Below, piece by piece: positions 1 through 9,515 of a stretch of 64,000 nt of DNA; position 1 is the stretch's first letter, and every line of letters starts with the position of its first letter. The translations under genes were made by a program, and so were the position numbers. The notes under the pieces were generated by a model. It made no database searches and was not told the DNA's origin. It was given only the letters and a program-made list of their open reading frames with translations. Source of the stretch: Enterobacteriaceae endosymbiont of Donacia marginata (lineage in GTDB: Bacteria > Pseudomonadota > Gammaproteobacteria > Enterobacterales > Enterobacteriaceae); contig NZ_CP046184.1 of assembly GCF_012567685.1 (NCBI RefSeq), positions 354,422 through 418,421 on the forward strand, written 5' to 3'.

Positions 1-50
1 ATAAGAAACTTTAATAAAATAAATTTATAAATCATATTGTAAAAAAAAAA

Positions 51-98
51 TTACAAATTTGAAAATTTACAAATTTAAAAATTTACAAATTTAATAAT
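51..98. repeat. Three tandem copies of a 16-bp unit in the rRNA leader
   Basis: Three direct copies of a unit close to ttacaaatttaaaaat lie end to end at 51-66, 67-82 and 83-98. The second copy differs from the first by one base (g to a) and the third by one base (a to t). They lie between the rRNA leader boxA and the place where 16S rRNA should begin outside the window. Replication slippage in AT-rich DNA is the simplest origin. Confidence 0.8.
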
Positions 99-109
99 AC
101 TCTGTAAAA

Positions 110-148
110 GAGTGCCCTTAAAAATCTTTTATAAATTTTGAAAGAACA
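110..148 (-). promoter_or_regulatory. rRNA operon leader with boxA antitermination element
   Basis: On the minus strand this reads TGTTCTTTCAAA (137-148) followed by AATTTA and, 19 bases on from the core, GGGCACTC (110-117). In E. coli rrn leaders the boxA TGCTCTTTAACA is followed by AATTTA and GGGCACTC at nearly the same spacing, so the match extends well beyond boxA. boxA recruits NusB/NusE to prevent premature termination of rRNA transcription. 16S rRNA itself is not in the window and should begin just past its left edge. murI lying directly upstream is the E. coli murI-rrnB arrangement. Confidence 0.8.
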
Positions 149-165
149 ACAAAACAATATTAACT

Positions 166-193
166 ATCTTACATATTCACAATAAATAGTCAA
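166..193 (-). promoter_or_regulatory. Probable sigma-70 promoter of the rRNA operon
   Basis: On the minus strand a -35 box TTGACT (188-193) is separated by 16 bases from a -10-like TAAGAT (166-171). It sits about 20 bases upstream of the boxA leader and just after the end of murI, where an rrn promoter is expected. The -35 is a near-perfect consensus and the -10 is 4 of 6. No GC-rich discriminator typical of stringent rrn promoters is visible. The promoter call rests on sequence and position only. Confidence 0.6.
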
Positions 194-227
194 GTATTTT
201 ATTTCAATTTTAAAGAAAATTATATTT

Positions 228-1040
228 TTATATTTTAAAACTAGAAATTTTTTTAAAACCTTTTTTTAAAAATAAAAACTCTATTTGTTTTATATATTTA
301 CTTTTTTCAGTATATAAAACAACATTTTCTTTTTTTTTTACATTTATTTGATTATAATTAAGATATTTTTTAAATTTTAAAATAATACTTTTCTTTGAAT
401 CTAAAAAATATATATTTTTAGGGAAAATAGTTTTTAATTCATTCAAAATTAATGGAAAATGTGTACAACCTAAAATTATAGTATCTGGAAATATTTTAAA
501 ATTATCCCAAGATTTAAAAATTTTTTTTATTTCGTTTATTTTAATTTTATATCCTAATAATTTTTTTTCTGCTAAAAAAACTAATTTTGAAGATGATATA
601 GTTTTTATTTTATATTTTTTATTTAAAAAATTAATTTTTTTTCTAATTTTAAAATTTTTTAAAGTTGTATTAGTTGCTAAAAATCCAATTACATTATTTT
701 TAGTTTGCTTTATAGCTAAATCAATAACAGGAGTAACTCCAATAATAGGAAAATTAAAATAATTTCTTATAATTGGTAGACTCGAAACACTAGCAGTGTT
801 ACATGCAATAACTGCTAATGTAATATTATAATAATTTGAAATTTTTTTTAAAATTTTTTTTAAACGTTGTAAAATAAAATTTTTTGATTTATTTCCATAA
901 GGAAAATATTTATTATCTAATAAATAAATAAAATTTATATTTAAAAAAATACTTTTTATATAATTATATATAGTAATACCACCTAATCCAGAATCAAAAA
1001 TAAATATTGTATTTTGTGATCTTAAAAATATTTGTTTCAT
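228..1040 (-). CDS. murI: Glutamate racemase MurI
   Basis: Cytoplasmic enzyme that converts L-glutamate to D-glutamate for the peptidoglycan stem peptide. The 270-residue protein begins its fold with the IFDSGLGG loop (about residues 14-21) and has both catalytic cysteines in their usual motifs, ACNTAS about residue 80 and LGCTHFP about residue 190. The length is close to other MurI proteins. As in E. coli it is followed on the same strand by an rRNA operon leader. It implies that a peptidoglycan precursor pathway is or was active, which contrasts with the dead glmU further along. It is divergent from iscS, with 136 AT-rich bases between them. Confidence 0.95.
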   Translation of the reverse strand: MKQIFLRSQNTIFIFDSGLGGITIYNYIKSIFLNINFIYLLDNKYFPYGNKSKNFILQRLKKILKKISNYYNITLAVIACNTASVSSLPIIRNYFNFPIIGVTPVIDLAIKQTKNNVIGFLATNTTLKNFKIRKKINFLNKKYKIKTISSSKLVFLAEKKLLGYKIKINEIKKIFKSWDNFKIFPDTIILGCTHFPLILNELKTIFPKNIYFLDSKKSIILKFKKYLNYNQINVKKKENVVLYTEKSKYIKQIEFLFLKKGFKKISSFKI

Positions 1041-1176
1041 AAATAATCCTAATTTATTTACAATATTTATATTTAAAATATAAATAATGTTATTTTATAA
1101 CAAATAATATATATTATTTACTATAAATTTATAAAATTTTTTAAAATATTTAAATTAAAGATTTATATCTTAAATT

Positions 1177-2328
1177 ATGAAAAAGTTAATTTATTTAGAT
1201 TATGCTTCTACAACTCCCACTGATCAAAGAGTTTTAAAAAAAATGAATAATTATCTTACTATAGAAGGAGTATTTGGTAATTCATCTTCTTCAAATTATT
1301 TAGGCATAAAAACGAAAAAAAAGATTGAAAATGCTAGAATAAATATAGCAAATATTATTGGTAGTAATCAAGAAGAAATATTTTTTACATCTAGTGCAAC
1401 TGAATCTATAAATTTAGCTATTAAAGGAATTATATATAGTTATTTTACTAATAAAAAAAAATATATTATTACAAGTAATATGGAACATAAATCTGTATTA
1501 GAAACTTGTAATTTTTTAAAAAAATTAGGGATTAAAATTATATATATGACTAATTCAAATATTGGAGTTTTAAATTTAAATTTATTAGAAAATAAAATTA
1601 TAAATAAAACTATTTTAGTTTCTATAATGCATATTAATAATGAAATAGGAACAATTAATAATATTAAAACTATTGGTAATATATGTAAAAAAAAGAATGT
1701 ATTTTTTCATGTAGATGCTACACAAAGTGTAGGTAAATATTCATTAAATTTAAGCAAAATGAATATTGATTTATTATCATTTTCTTCTCATAAATTTTAT
1801 GGACCAAAAGGTATTGGAGTTTTATATGTAAAAAAAAAATCTAAAATTATTTTAACTCCATTATTACATGGTGGAGGACAAGAGAAAGGATTAAGATCTG
1901 GTACTTTAGCTAATCATCAAATTATTGGTATGTCAACAGCATTAATTATTGCTAATAACGAAATAAAAAAAGAAAAAAAAAGAATAAAAATATTAAAAAA
2001 AAAACTTTGGAATGGAATAAAAAATATTTCAGGGATATATTTAAATGGAAGTCTTCAAAATAGTTCTCCTTATATAATAAATATAGGTTTTAAAAATATC
2101 TTCAATAAAATTCTTATGTTAGAAATGAGAAATATCCTTATTTCATCTTCCTCTGCATGTAATTCAAATAAATATAATATTTCTCATGTTTTAAAAGCTT
2201 TAGGATTAAAAAAAGAATTAATACAAAGTTCTATTCGTATTTCTTTCGGAAGATTTACTACTGAAGAAGAAATTGTTTTTTTAATTAAAAAATTACATAT
2301 TATTGTAGAAAAAATTAGACTGAAATAA
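1177..2328 (+). CDS. iscS: Cysteine desulfurase IscS, lacking the C-terminal tail
   Basis: PLP enzyme that takes sulfur from cysteine as a persulfide and hands it to tRNA thiolation enzymes or Fe-S scaffolds. It starts LDYASTTP like E. coli IscS and has the PLP lysine in SSHKFYGPKG (about residue 206) and the catalytic cysteine in SSSSACNS. The mobile-loop, GGGQEKGLRSGT and FGRFTTEEE segments are conserved. The protein ends at 383 residues where E. coli has 404, so the last 20 or so residues, the tail involved in docking IscU, are absent. No iscU, hscBA or fdx lies beside it and a complete SUF system is 1.5 kb away. Its remaining job may be tRNA thiolation, which is an inference. Confidence 0.93.
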   Translation: MKKLIYLDYASTTPTDQRVLKKMNNYLTIEGVFGNSSSSNYLGIKTKKKIENARINIANIIGSNQEEIFFTSSATESINLAIKGIIYSYFTNKKKYIITSNMEHKSVLETCNFLKKLGIKIIYMTNSNIGVLNLNLLENKIINKTILVSIMHINNEIGTINNIKTIGNICKKKNVFFHVDATQSVGKYSLNLSKMNIDLLSFSSHKFYGPKGIGVLYVKKKSKIILTPLLHGGGQEKGLRSGTLANHQIIGMSTALIIANNEIKKEKKRIKILKKKLWNGIKNISGIYLNGSLQNSSPYIINIGFKNIFNKILMLEMRNILISSSSACNSNKYNISHVLKALGLKKELIQSSIRISFGRFTTEEEIVFLIKKLHIIVEKIRLK

Positions 2329-2377
2329 TATTTTATAATATTTAATTTATTTAAAATAAATATAATTTATATACATA

Positions 2378-3787
2378 TTATATAATATGTACAGATGTAG
2401 TATTTGTTGTTCCACTAGGAACAAGGGCACCAGAAACCATTACAATAACATCTCCTTTTATAGCATATTTACTAGCTAACGCTACTTTTTTACCTATGAT
2501 ATAAAAATCATCTGTAGATGATATTTTATCAACTAATTTAGGAATTACTCCTTTACTTAAAATTAATTGTTTTACAGTTTTTTTATTCGTAGTTAAAGCT
2601 AAAATTATTGCTTTAGGAAAATATTTTCTTATTGATTTTGCAGATTTTCCTAATTGAGTTGCTACTATTATTAAAGGAGCTTTTAATTTTTCTGCAATTT
2701 CGACTGCACTACGACATACTGCATCTGTAATACTCATATCTGTATTATCATAAAAATTTATTCTATTAGTCATTGTAATATCTGTTCTTTCACAAATTGT
2801 AGCCATAATAGATACAGCTTCTAATGGATATCTACCGTTAGCACTTTCTCCAGACAACATAACTGCATCTGTTCCATCTAAAATAGCATTAGCTACATCA
2901 CCAGCTTCAGCTCTAGTTGGTCTAGGATTTTTAATCATAGAATCTAACATTTGTGTTGCAGTTATCACTACTTTACCAAAATAATTACATTTTTTAATTA
3001 TCATTTTTTGAGCAAAAATAACATTTTCTACAGGTATTTCTACTCCTAAATCACCTCTAGCAACCATGATTCCATCAGATACTTCTAATATTTCATCAAA
3101 ATTATTTAATCCTTCTTGATTTTCAATCTTTGCTATAATTTTAATATCATTTCCATTATGTTTTTCTAAAAATTTTTTTATTTCTAAAATATCTTGTTTT
3201 TTTCTAATAAAAGAAGCTGCAATATAATCTATTTTATTTTTACATGCAAAAATTAAATCATATTTATCTTTTTTTGATAGAGAAGGTAATTTTATAGATA
3301 TTCCAGGTAAATTAATACTTTTATTCTCTGATAATTTTCCGTTATTTAATATTTTACATATTATTTTATCATTAATAATTTTTAATACTTTCATTGCGAT
3401 TAAACCATCATCTATTAATATTTTATTTCCTATATTTAAATCATTTATAAGACTAGGATATGTAATCGCAACACATTTATTATTACCTATTACAGATTTA
3501 TCAGTAGTTAAAATAAATTTTTTTCCAGTATATAAATATACATCTTTACCTTGATATAACTTCATAGTCCTTATTTCAGGACCTTTAGTATCTAATAAAA
3601 TTGCTGCATTTTTACCTGTTTTCTTTATAATTTTTTTTAAAGTATCAATACGTTTTTGATGATCATCATGAGTACCATGTGAAAAATTTAATCTTATAAT
3701 ATTCATACCTAAATTTAATAAATTAGATAAAATATATTTAGATTCAGAACTGGGGCCTATAGTACAAACTATTTTCGTTTTCTTCAT
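2378..3787 (-). CDS. pykF: Pyruvate kinase, PykF type
   Basis: Glycolytic enzyme that converts phosphoenolpyruvate and ADP to pyruvate and ATP. The protein has 469 residues against 470 in E. coli PykF and matches it closely throughout: [16 protein letters not shown] start, [17 protein letters not shown], the active-site lysine and metal ligands in AKIENQEG and [22 protein letters not shown], and [11 protein letters not shown] at the C-terminus. In E. coli pykF lies downstream of sufABCDSE with ldtE and lpp between. Here those two genes are missing and pykF follows sufE by about 75 bases. It converges with iscS. Confidence 0.97.
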   Translation of the reverse strand: MKKTKIVCTIGPSSESKYILSNLLNLGMNIIRLNFSHGTHDDHQKRIDTLKKIIKKTGKNAAILLDTKGPEIRTMKLYQGKDVYLYTGKKFILTTDKSVIGNNKCVAITYPSLINDLNIGNKILIDDGLIAMKVLKIINDKIICKILNNGKLSENKSINLPGISIKLPSLSKKDKYDLIFACKNKIDYIAASFIRKKQDILEIKKFLEKHNGNDIKIIAKIENQEGLNNFDEILEVSDGIMVARGDLGVEIPVENVIFAQKMIIKKCNYFGKVVITATQMLDSMIKNPRPTRAEAGDVANAILDGTDAVMLSGESANGRYPLEAVSIMATICERTDITMTNRINFYDNTDMSITDAVCRSAVEIAEKLKAPLIIVATQLGKSAKSIRKYFPKAIILALTTNKKTVKQLILSKGVIPKLVDKISSTDDFYIIGKKVALASKYAIKGDVIVMVSGALVPSGTTNTTSVHII

Positions 3788-3861
3788 AAAATTTATATTT
3801 CCTAGATTATTTTATTGAAAAAATAGTAAAATTTATATTATAAAATTTTAATTTATTTATT

Positions 3862-4287
3862 TTAATTAATAATTAAATTTTTTAATTTCTTTTTAATTGT
3901 TTTTATAATAATATTAATACCTTGTATTCTAGAATAAGTTAAATATCTATTAAAATTTAATTGTTGAAAACATGATTTAATATCAAAAGAAATAATTTCA
4001 TTATAAGTTTTTCTATTATAAAAAATAAAAATTATTGTTAGTAATCCTTTAACTATCGAAGAATCACTATCACCTTTAAATTGAATATAATTATTAGAAA
4101 TAATTTTCATAGAAATCCATACTCTACTTTGACATCCTGGAATAAAATTTTCTGAAGAATATTCTTTCTCTGATAAAATAGGTATTTGATTACCTAATTC
4201 AATTATATATAAATATTTTTCTTCCCAATTATTACAACTTATAAAGTTATTTTTGATTTCATTTATACATGGTAAAGTATATGACAT
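3862..4287 (-). CDS. sufE: Sulfur acceptor protein SufE
   Basis: Accepts persulfide sulfur from SufS and passes it to SufB in the SUF Fe-S assembly pathway. The 141-residue protein has the NWEEKYLYIIELG segment and the acceptor cysteine in IPGCQSRVW (about residue 51). The length matches E. coli SufE (138). It starts two bases after the sufS stop, so the two are translated from one message. It is the last gene of the suf operon. Confidence 0.95.
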   Translation of the reverse strand: MSYTLPCINEIKNNFISCNNWEEKYLYIIELGNQIPILSEKEYSSENFIPGCQSRVWISMKIISNNYIQFKGDSDSSIVKGLLTIIFIFYNRKTYNEIISFDIKSCFQQLNFNRYLTYSRIQGINIIIKTIKKKLKNLIIN

Positions 4288-4289
4288 AA

Positions 4290-5522
4290 TTATTTACTTA
4301 ATAAATTATTTATATAAATTAATTTTTCTATAAAAAAATTAATATCATTTGTATTATTATAAATAGAAAATGAAATCCTACACATAGATTGAACATTAAA
4401 ATACTTCATAACAGGAATAGAACAATGATGTCCAGTACGAATAGCTATTCCATATTGATCTAAAAAACTACCTACATCATATGAATGATGTTTCCCTAAA
4501 TTAAATGAAATTATACCTACTCTATTTTTATTAAATTTTTTTTTTCCAAATATTTTTATATTTGATATATTATTAAGTTTTTCCAAAGTATATTTTGTTA
4601 AAAACCTATTATGGTTAATTATATCTTTTATATTAAAAGACATAAACCATGATATTGCCATACCTAATCCTATAATACCAGCTATATTAGGAGATCCTGC
4701 TTCAAATTTCCAAGGTATTTTTTCCCAAATAAATTTATTTTTATATATATCCATAATCATTCCTCCTCCACCTTGCCATGGAGGCATTGATTCTAATATT
4801 TTTTTTTTCCCATATAATATACCTATTCCAGTAGGTCCGAAAATCTTATGACCAGAAAAAACAAAAAAATCACAATTTAAATCTTGAACATCAATTTTTT
4901 TATTAGCAATAGCTTGCGCTCCATCGATTAAAGTTATAATTTTTTTTTTTTTAGCTAATTTAATTATATTATCAATTGGATTAATCGTTCCTAAAATATT
5001 TGAAATATATGTAATTGATATTAAACAAGTATTTTTATCAATTAAATTATTAATTTTATTTAATTCTAAATCTCCATTTTTATTTAATGGAATTATACGT
5101 ATATTAAAACCTATTTTTTCTGATAATATTTTCCAAGGAATAATATTGGAATGATGTTCCATTTCAGAAATAATAATATTATTATACGATAAAATATTAT
5201 TTAAACCCCAAGTATTTGCGATTAAATTAATACTTTCTGTAGTACTTTTAGTAAAAATTATTTCTTCAGTATATTTTGCGTTAATAAATTTTGATATTTT
5301 ATAACGTATATTTTCCATTTTATTTGTTGCTTTTACACTTAAACTATAAATACCTCTATTTACTGAAGAATATTCATTCTTATAAAAATTATTTAATGCT
5401 GAAATTACTTTTTTAGGTTTATGAACAGTAGCTGCATTATCTAGATAAACAAAATTTTTTCCATTAATTTTATTTAATAAAATTGGAAATTGTTTTCTAA
5501 TAATTTTTATATTAAAACTCAT
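4290..5522 (-). CDS. sufS: Cysteine desulfurase SufS
   Basis: Group II PLP-dependent cysteine desulfurase that supplies sulfur for Fe-S clusters, acting with SufE. It has 410 residues against 406 in E. coli. It has YLDNAATVHKP near the start, EMEHHSNIIPW, the PLP lysine in FSGHKIFGPTGIG and the catalytic cysteine in RTGHHCSIPVM near residue 370. Its start overlaps the last 11 bases of sufD, a sign of tight coupling. It is a separate paralogue from the truncated IscS nearby, so the genome keeps two cysteine desulfurases. Confidence 0.96.
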   Translation of the reverse strand: MSFNIKIIRKQFPILLNKINGKNFVYLDNAATVHKPKKVISALNNFYKNEYSSVNRGIYSLSVKATNKMENIRYKISKFINAKYTEEIIFTKSTTESINLIANTWGLNNILSYNNIIISEMEHHSNIIPWKILSEKIGFNIRIIPLNKNGDLELNKINNLIDKNTCLISITYISNILGTINPIDNIIKLAKKKKIITLIDGAQAIANKKIDVQDLNCDFFVFSGHKIFGPTGIGILYGKKKILESMPPWQGGGGMIMDIYKNKFIWEKIPWKFEAGSPNIAGIIGLGMAISWFMSFNIKDIINHNRFLTKYTLEKLNNISNIKIFGKKKFNKNRVGIISFNLGKHHSYDVGSFLDQYGIAIRTGHHCSIPVMKYFNVQSMCRISFSIYNNTNDINFFIEKLIYINNLLSK

Positions 5523-6804
5523 GAAAAAAATTCTCTATTGATAAATAAAATAATATTTTTTTTAAAATTTTTTTTTTTAAATCATTATTTTTAATTTCTT
5601 TTAAAGAATCTAAAATAAATGATATAAGTAATATATTATATGCTTTTTTAAAGCTTATTCCTCTCATTCTTAAAAAAAATATTTGATTATAATCTAATTT
5701 CCCTGTAAAAACACTATGTGTGCATTTTACATCATGATTTAATATATCTAATCTTGGTTGTATATTTATTTTTGATGATTTACTTAATAGTAAACTACTA
5801 TAATTTATTTGTCCATCTGTTTTTATGGCATTTTTATTAATTTTTAATAAACCAATTGAATTAATAATTGAATTATCTAATGTAATAGCTTTATGTATTT
5901 GAATACTACAACAATTTTGTCTATTATGTTCAACATAATTATTTAGATTTATAAAATTATTATTTTTAGCTAATGATATACTTTTATATATTAATTTTGA
6001 TTTTTTTCCTATAAATTTAAAATTATTATTTTGTTCTATATTTTTATTAGACATTAAAAAATCATGTTTTTTAAAAAAAACATTATTATGTATATAAAAT
6101 TCATTATTTATGATACAATAATTCTTATTTTTATTTTCATTTGTAATAAATTTATAATATTCTAACTGAGAATCATTATTTAAAATTAAAGTATTATAAA
6201 TATTATTTAAGTATAATTGATTTATATTTATATGATGTTCAATAAATATTAAAGGATGTTTATTATTTAAATAAATATAATTTCGATAATTAGACATAAA
6301 AATTTTATTTTTTTCATTATTTATATTAAAATAAACTAAATAAAGAGGCATAATATTAATTTTTTTTTTATCATGAATATGAATTGTTACGATTTCTTTA
6401 GTTAAAGATTCAGATAAATATGTATAAATATTCTGTTGAGAATTAATATCTTTAAAATTACAAGTATTATACTTTTTTATATTTATATTATAATATAAAT
6501 TATTTATATTACTAATATTTTTATTTATTTTACCATTAATAAAACATATTATAATTGCATCTATTTTAAACAAAAACTTTTTTAATTTATTAATATTTAT
6601 TAATAAATTTTGATTATTTATTAATAGATTATTATTAATATATTTTAAAAAATTTTTTTTATTATTATCATATAATTTATTTTTTAATATATTTTCTAAT
6701 TTTAACCAATTAAATTCTGATTTCTTAGAAAAATGACATTTTTTATGTAATTTATAAATATTTTTTATTTGTTTATAAATATTATTTTTCATTAAAATAT
6801 CCAT
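5512..6804 (-). CDS. sufD: SufD, Fe-S scaffold subunit of SufBC2D
   Basis: Partner of SufB in the SufBC2D scaffold. It has 430 residues, close to the 423 of E. coli SufD. The N-terminal two thirds is highly diverged and rich in Asn, Ile and Lys. The C-terminal third is recognisable: the beta-helix segment ending in LDILNHDVKCTHSVFTGKLD, then RMRGISFKKAYNILLISF, which is the SufD end pattern. The assignment also rests on its place between sufC and sufS. The first ATG overlaps the sufC end by 23 bases, and a second in-frame ATG four codons on (6792) is an equally possible start. Confidence 0.92.
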   Translation of the reverse strand: MDILMKNNIYKQIKNIYKLHKKCHFSKKSEFNWLKLENILKNKLYDNNKKNFLKYINNNLLINNQNLLININKLKKFLFKIDAIIICFINGKINKNISNINNLYYNINIKKYNTCNFKDINSQQNIYTYLSESLTKEIVTIHIHDKKKINIMPLYLVYFNINNEKNKIFMSNYRNYIYLNNKHPLIFIEHHININQLYLNNIYNTLILNNDSQLEYYKFITNENKNKNYCIINNEFYIHNNVFFKKHDFLMSNKNIEQNNNFKFIGKKSKLIYKSISLAKNNNFINLNNYVEHNRQNCCSIQIHKAITLDNSIINSIGLLKINKNAIKTDGQINYSSLLLSKSSKINIQPRLDILNHDVKCTHSVFTGKLDYNQIFFLRMRGISFKKAYNILLISFILDSLKEIKNNDLKKKILKKILFYLSIENFFHEF

Positions 6805-7525
6805 ATCCGTGTTTCTCTATATGAGAAATAATATTACAATTTCCTGATTTTATAATTTTTTTATTATATAAAATATGAATATAATCAGGATTTATATATT
6901 CAAGAATACGACGATAATGTGTAATAATTAAAAAAGATCTATTTGAATTTTTCATAATATTAATTATTTTACATACCAATTTTAACGCATCTATATCTAA
7001 TCCAGAATCTATTTCATCTAAAATACATAAATCAGGTTCTAATACAAGCATATGAAATATATCATTAATTTTTTTTTCTCCACCAGAAAAACCAACATTA
7101 ACAGAACGTTGTAAAAAATCTTTTGATTTACCTAAAATCTTAATTTTTTCATTAATAATTTTATTATAAGTAAATCTATCTATTTGTTTTTTTTCTTTAT
7201 ATTTTTTTATAGCTTTTAAAGAATTATATAAAAATATATTATTACTTACTCCTGGTATTTCAATTAAATATTGAAAAGACACAAAAATTCCTTTTCTAGC
7301 TCTAATTTCAGGTTTCATACATAATAAATTTTCATTTTTATAAAATATTTCTCCTTTAGAAATAATATATTCTTTTTTACCAGATAATACATATGATAAT
7401 GTACTTTTCCCTGAACCATTAGGGCCCATAATTGCATGGATTTCTCCAGAATTGATATTTAAATTAAATTTATTTAAAATAATTTTATTATTTATGTGAA
7501 CTTGTAAATTATTAATTTTTAACAT
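6782..7525 (-). CDS. sufC: SufC, ABC-type ATPase of the SUF scaffold
   Basis: Soluble ATPase that powers conformational change in SufBC2D during cluster assembly. The 247-residue protein has Walker A GPNGSGKS (about 34-41), a Q-loop region at FVSFQYL, the ABC signature in GFSGGEKKIND, Walker B LCILDEIDSGLD, and an H-loop in IITHYRR. All ATPase motifs are intact. It ends inside the start of sufD and follows sufB by 12 bases. Length and motifs match E. coli SufC (248). Confidence 0.97.
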   Translation of the reverse strand: MLKINNLQVHINNKIILNKFNLNINSGEIHAIMGPNGSGKSTLSYVLSGKKEYIISKGEIFYKNENLLCMKPEIRARKGIFVSFQYLIEIPGVSNNIFLYNSLKAIKKYKEKKQIDRFTYNKIINEKIKILGKSKDFLQRSVNVGFSGGEKKINDIFHMLVLEPDLCILDEIDSGLDIDALKLVCKIINIMKNSNRSFLIITHYRRILEYINPDYIHILYNKKIIKSGNCNIISHIEKHGYGYFNEK

Positions 7526-7537
7526 AATTTTCTTATA

Positions 7538-8980
7538 TTATCCAATACTATCTTCTAAATGAAGAGATAATAATTTTTGTGCTTCAATTGCAAATTCTAA
7601 AGGGAATTTAATAAAAACTTCTCTACAAAATCCATTAATAATAAGTGAAATAGCATCTTCCATATTTAATCCTCTTTGTAAACAAAAAAATATTTGTTCT
7701 TCTTCAATTTTAGAAGTAGTTGCTTCATGTTCAACCTGTGCTGTATTATTTGCAATATTTAAAACAGGATATGTATGTGTACTACATTTAGAACCAATTA
7801 AAATTGAATCACATTGAGTAAAATTACGAGAGTTTTCTGCAGTTTTATTAATACAAACTAACCCTCTGTAAGTATTTTTACTATTTTCAGTAGAAATACT
7901 TTTAGAGATGATTTTTGATTTTGTATTTTTTCCTATATGAATCATTTTAGTACCAGTATCAGCTTGCTGATACCCATTTGTTAAAGAAACAGAAAAAAAT
8001 TCGCCTATAGAATTATCTCCTTTTAAAATAACACTGGGATATTTCCAAGTAATTGCAGCTCCTGTTTCTGATTGAGTCCAAGACATTTTACTATTTTTTC
8101 CTTTACATATTGCTCTTTTAGTCACGAAATTTAAAATACCTCCTTTATCTTTAATATTTCCTGGGAACCAATTTTGTACTGTTGAATAATTTACTTGAGC
8201 ATTTTTATGGAGAATTACTTCAACAACAGCAGCATGTAACTGAGAATTTTTTCTAATTGGAGCTGAACACCCTTCTATATAATTAAGATAACTATTTTCA
8301 TCAGCAATTAAAATAGTACGTTCAAATTGTCCAACATTTTTTTGATTAATTCTAAAGTAAGTAGATAAATCTATAGGACAACGTATGTTTTTCGGAATAT
8401 ATATAAATGTACCGTCAGAAGCTACAGCTGCATTTAATGCAGCAAAAAAATTATCATCAGCAGGTACTACTGAACCTAAGTATTTTTTAACTAATTCAGG
8501 ATAATTTTTTATAGCATTGTTTAAAGAACAAAAAATAATTCCTTGATTTAATAATTTTTTTTGATTTGTTGTAATAACTGATACAGAATCAAAAATAGCA
8601 TCTATAGCTATATTAGAATTATTATTAATAGGAACATTTAACTTATTGAATGTATTTTTTACTTCAGATGTTAAATATTTATTTTTAATATTATTTTTAA
8701 TTTTTAAATTATATAAAGGAGCTGAATAATATATATATTTTTGATAATTTAATTTTTTATAAAAACCATTTAACCAATGAGGTTCTTTTTGCTTTATCCA
8801 TGAATAATATCCTTGTAATCTAAAATTTAACATCCATTTTGGTTCATTACGAATTTTAGATATTTTATGTATTATATCTAAATTAATGCCAGGAATAAAT
8901 TTTTCATTTTTTAATTCAGTAAAAAAACCTTCTTTATATGTTCTTTTTTTTTCTCTAAAATATTTTAAATTATTATTCAT
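7538..8980 (-). CDS. sufB: SufB, Fe-S scaffold subunit of SufBC2D
   Basis: Main scaffold subunit on which Fe-S clusters are built. It has 480 residues against 495 in E. coli, with the loss at the N-terminus. NEPKWMLNFRLQGY, VPADDNFFAALN, EGCSAPIRKNSQLHAAVVEV and the long beta-helix are well conserved. The C-terminal stretch SKCSTHTYP and AQVEHEATTSKIEEEQ holds the cysteine and the HE pair known to matter for cluster assembly in E. coli SufB. It is the second gene of the suf operon, 15 bases after sufA. Confidence 0.97.
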   Translation of the reverse strand: MNNNLKYFREKKRTYKEGFFTELKNEKFIPGINLDIIHKISKIRNEPKWMLNFRLQGYYSWIKQKEPHWLNGFYKKLNYQKYIYYSAPLYNLKIKNNIKNKYLTSEVKNTFNKLNVPINNNSNIAIDAIFDSVSVITTNQKKLLNQGIIFCSLNNAIKNYPELVKKYLGSVVPADDNFFAALNAAVASDGTFIYIPKNIRCPIDLSTYFRINQKNVGQFERTILIADENSYLNYIEGCSAPIRKNSQLHAAVVEVILHKNAQVNYSTVQNWFPGNIKDKGGILNFVTKRAICKGKNSKMSWTQSETGAAITWKYPSVILKGDNSIGEFFSVSLTNGYQQADTGTKMIHIGKNTKSKIISKSISTENSKNTYRGLVCINKTAENSRNFTQCDSILIGSKCSTHTYPVLNIANNTAQVEHEATTSKIEEEQIFFCLQRGLNMEDAISLIINGFCREVFIKFPLEFAIEAQKLLSLHLEDSIG

Positions 8981-8995
8981 AAAATTATTTCTTTT

Positions 8996-9370
8996 TTAAT
9001 CAATATTAAAACTTTTTTTACAACCACAAAATTGTTTAATTTTTTTATTATAAAATTCAAATGATTGACTAAAATTATTTTTTTTAAAATCAATAATAGT
9101 TCCATCTATAAAAATAATATCTTTTTTATTTACAAAAATATATATATTATTTTTTTTAAATAAAATTTCATTACTAGGGATATCTTTTACTAAAAAAATT
9201 TTATATTTAAAACCAAAACAACCAGATTTTTTTAAAAATAATTTTATGCCTTTATCATTATATTTTTTTATTATTTTATTTATTTGTAAAAAAGCATTTT
9301 CCGTTATATATAAACCTTCATAAAAATCTATATCACATTTAAAATGTACTAAATTTTTTTTTATTATCAT
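8996..9370 (-). CDS. sufA: SufA, A-type Fe-S carrier
   Basis: Carrier that receives clusters from SufBC2D and delivers them to target proteins. The 124-residue protein has the three cluster cysteines in their usual places: one in KKSGCFGF (about residue 51) and two in CGC near the C-terminus, followed by KKSFNID where E. coli has GESFGV. FIDGTIIDF is also conserved. It is the first gene of the suf operon. I see no IscR or Fur site upstream, so iron or redox control may have been lost. Confidence 0.93.
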   Translation of the reverse strand: MIIKKNLVHFKCDIDFYEGLYITENAFLQINKIIKKYNDKGIKLFLKKSGCFGFKYKIFLVKDIPSNEILFKKNNIYIFVNKKDIIFIDGTIIDFKKNNFSQSFEFYNKKIKQFCGCKKSFNID

Positions 9371-9444
9371 ATAATAACCTAAAAATATAATTATATATAT
9401 ATTTTAATTTATAGAAAAGATAAAAAATATAATTTATAAAAATC

Positions 9445-9469
9445 AATTTTAATTATTTAAATTAAAATT
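9445..9469 (-). terminator. AT-only inverted repeat between murJ and sufA
   Basis: Arms aattttaat (9445-9453) and attaaaatt (9461-9469) pair perfectly around a 7-base loop. It lies in the 145-base gap downstream of murJ and upstream of sufA. It could end murJ transcription, but it is made only of A and T, so the stem would be weak and chance formation is quite likely. Confidence 0.25.
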
Positions 9470-9515
9470 ATTAATATAATAATATTATATTATATATTTT
9501 TTTTAAAAAAAAAGA

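Noticed and set aside
51-98. Possible CRISPR array
   Set aside because: Three contiguous 16-bp units without spacers and without cas genes are a simple tandem repeat.
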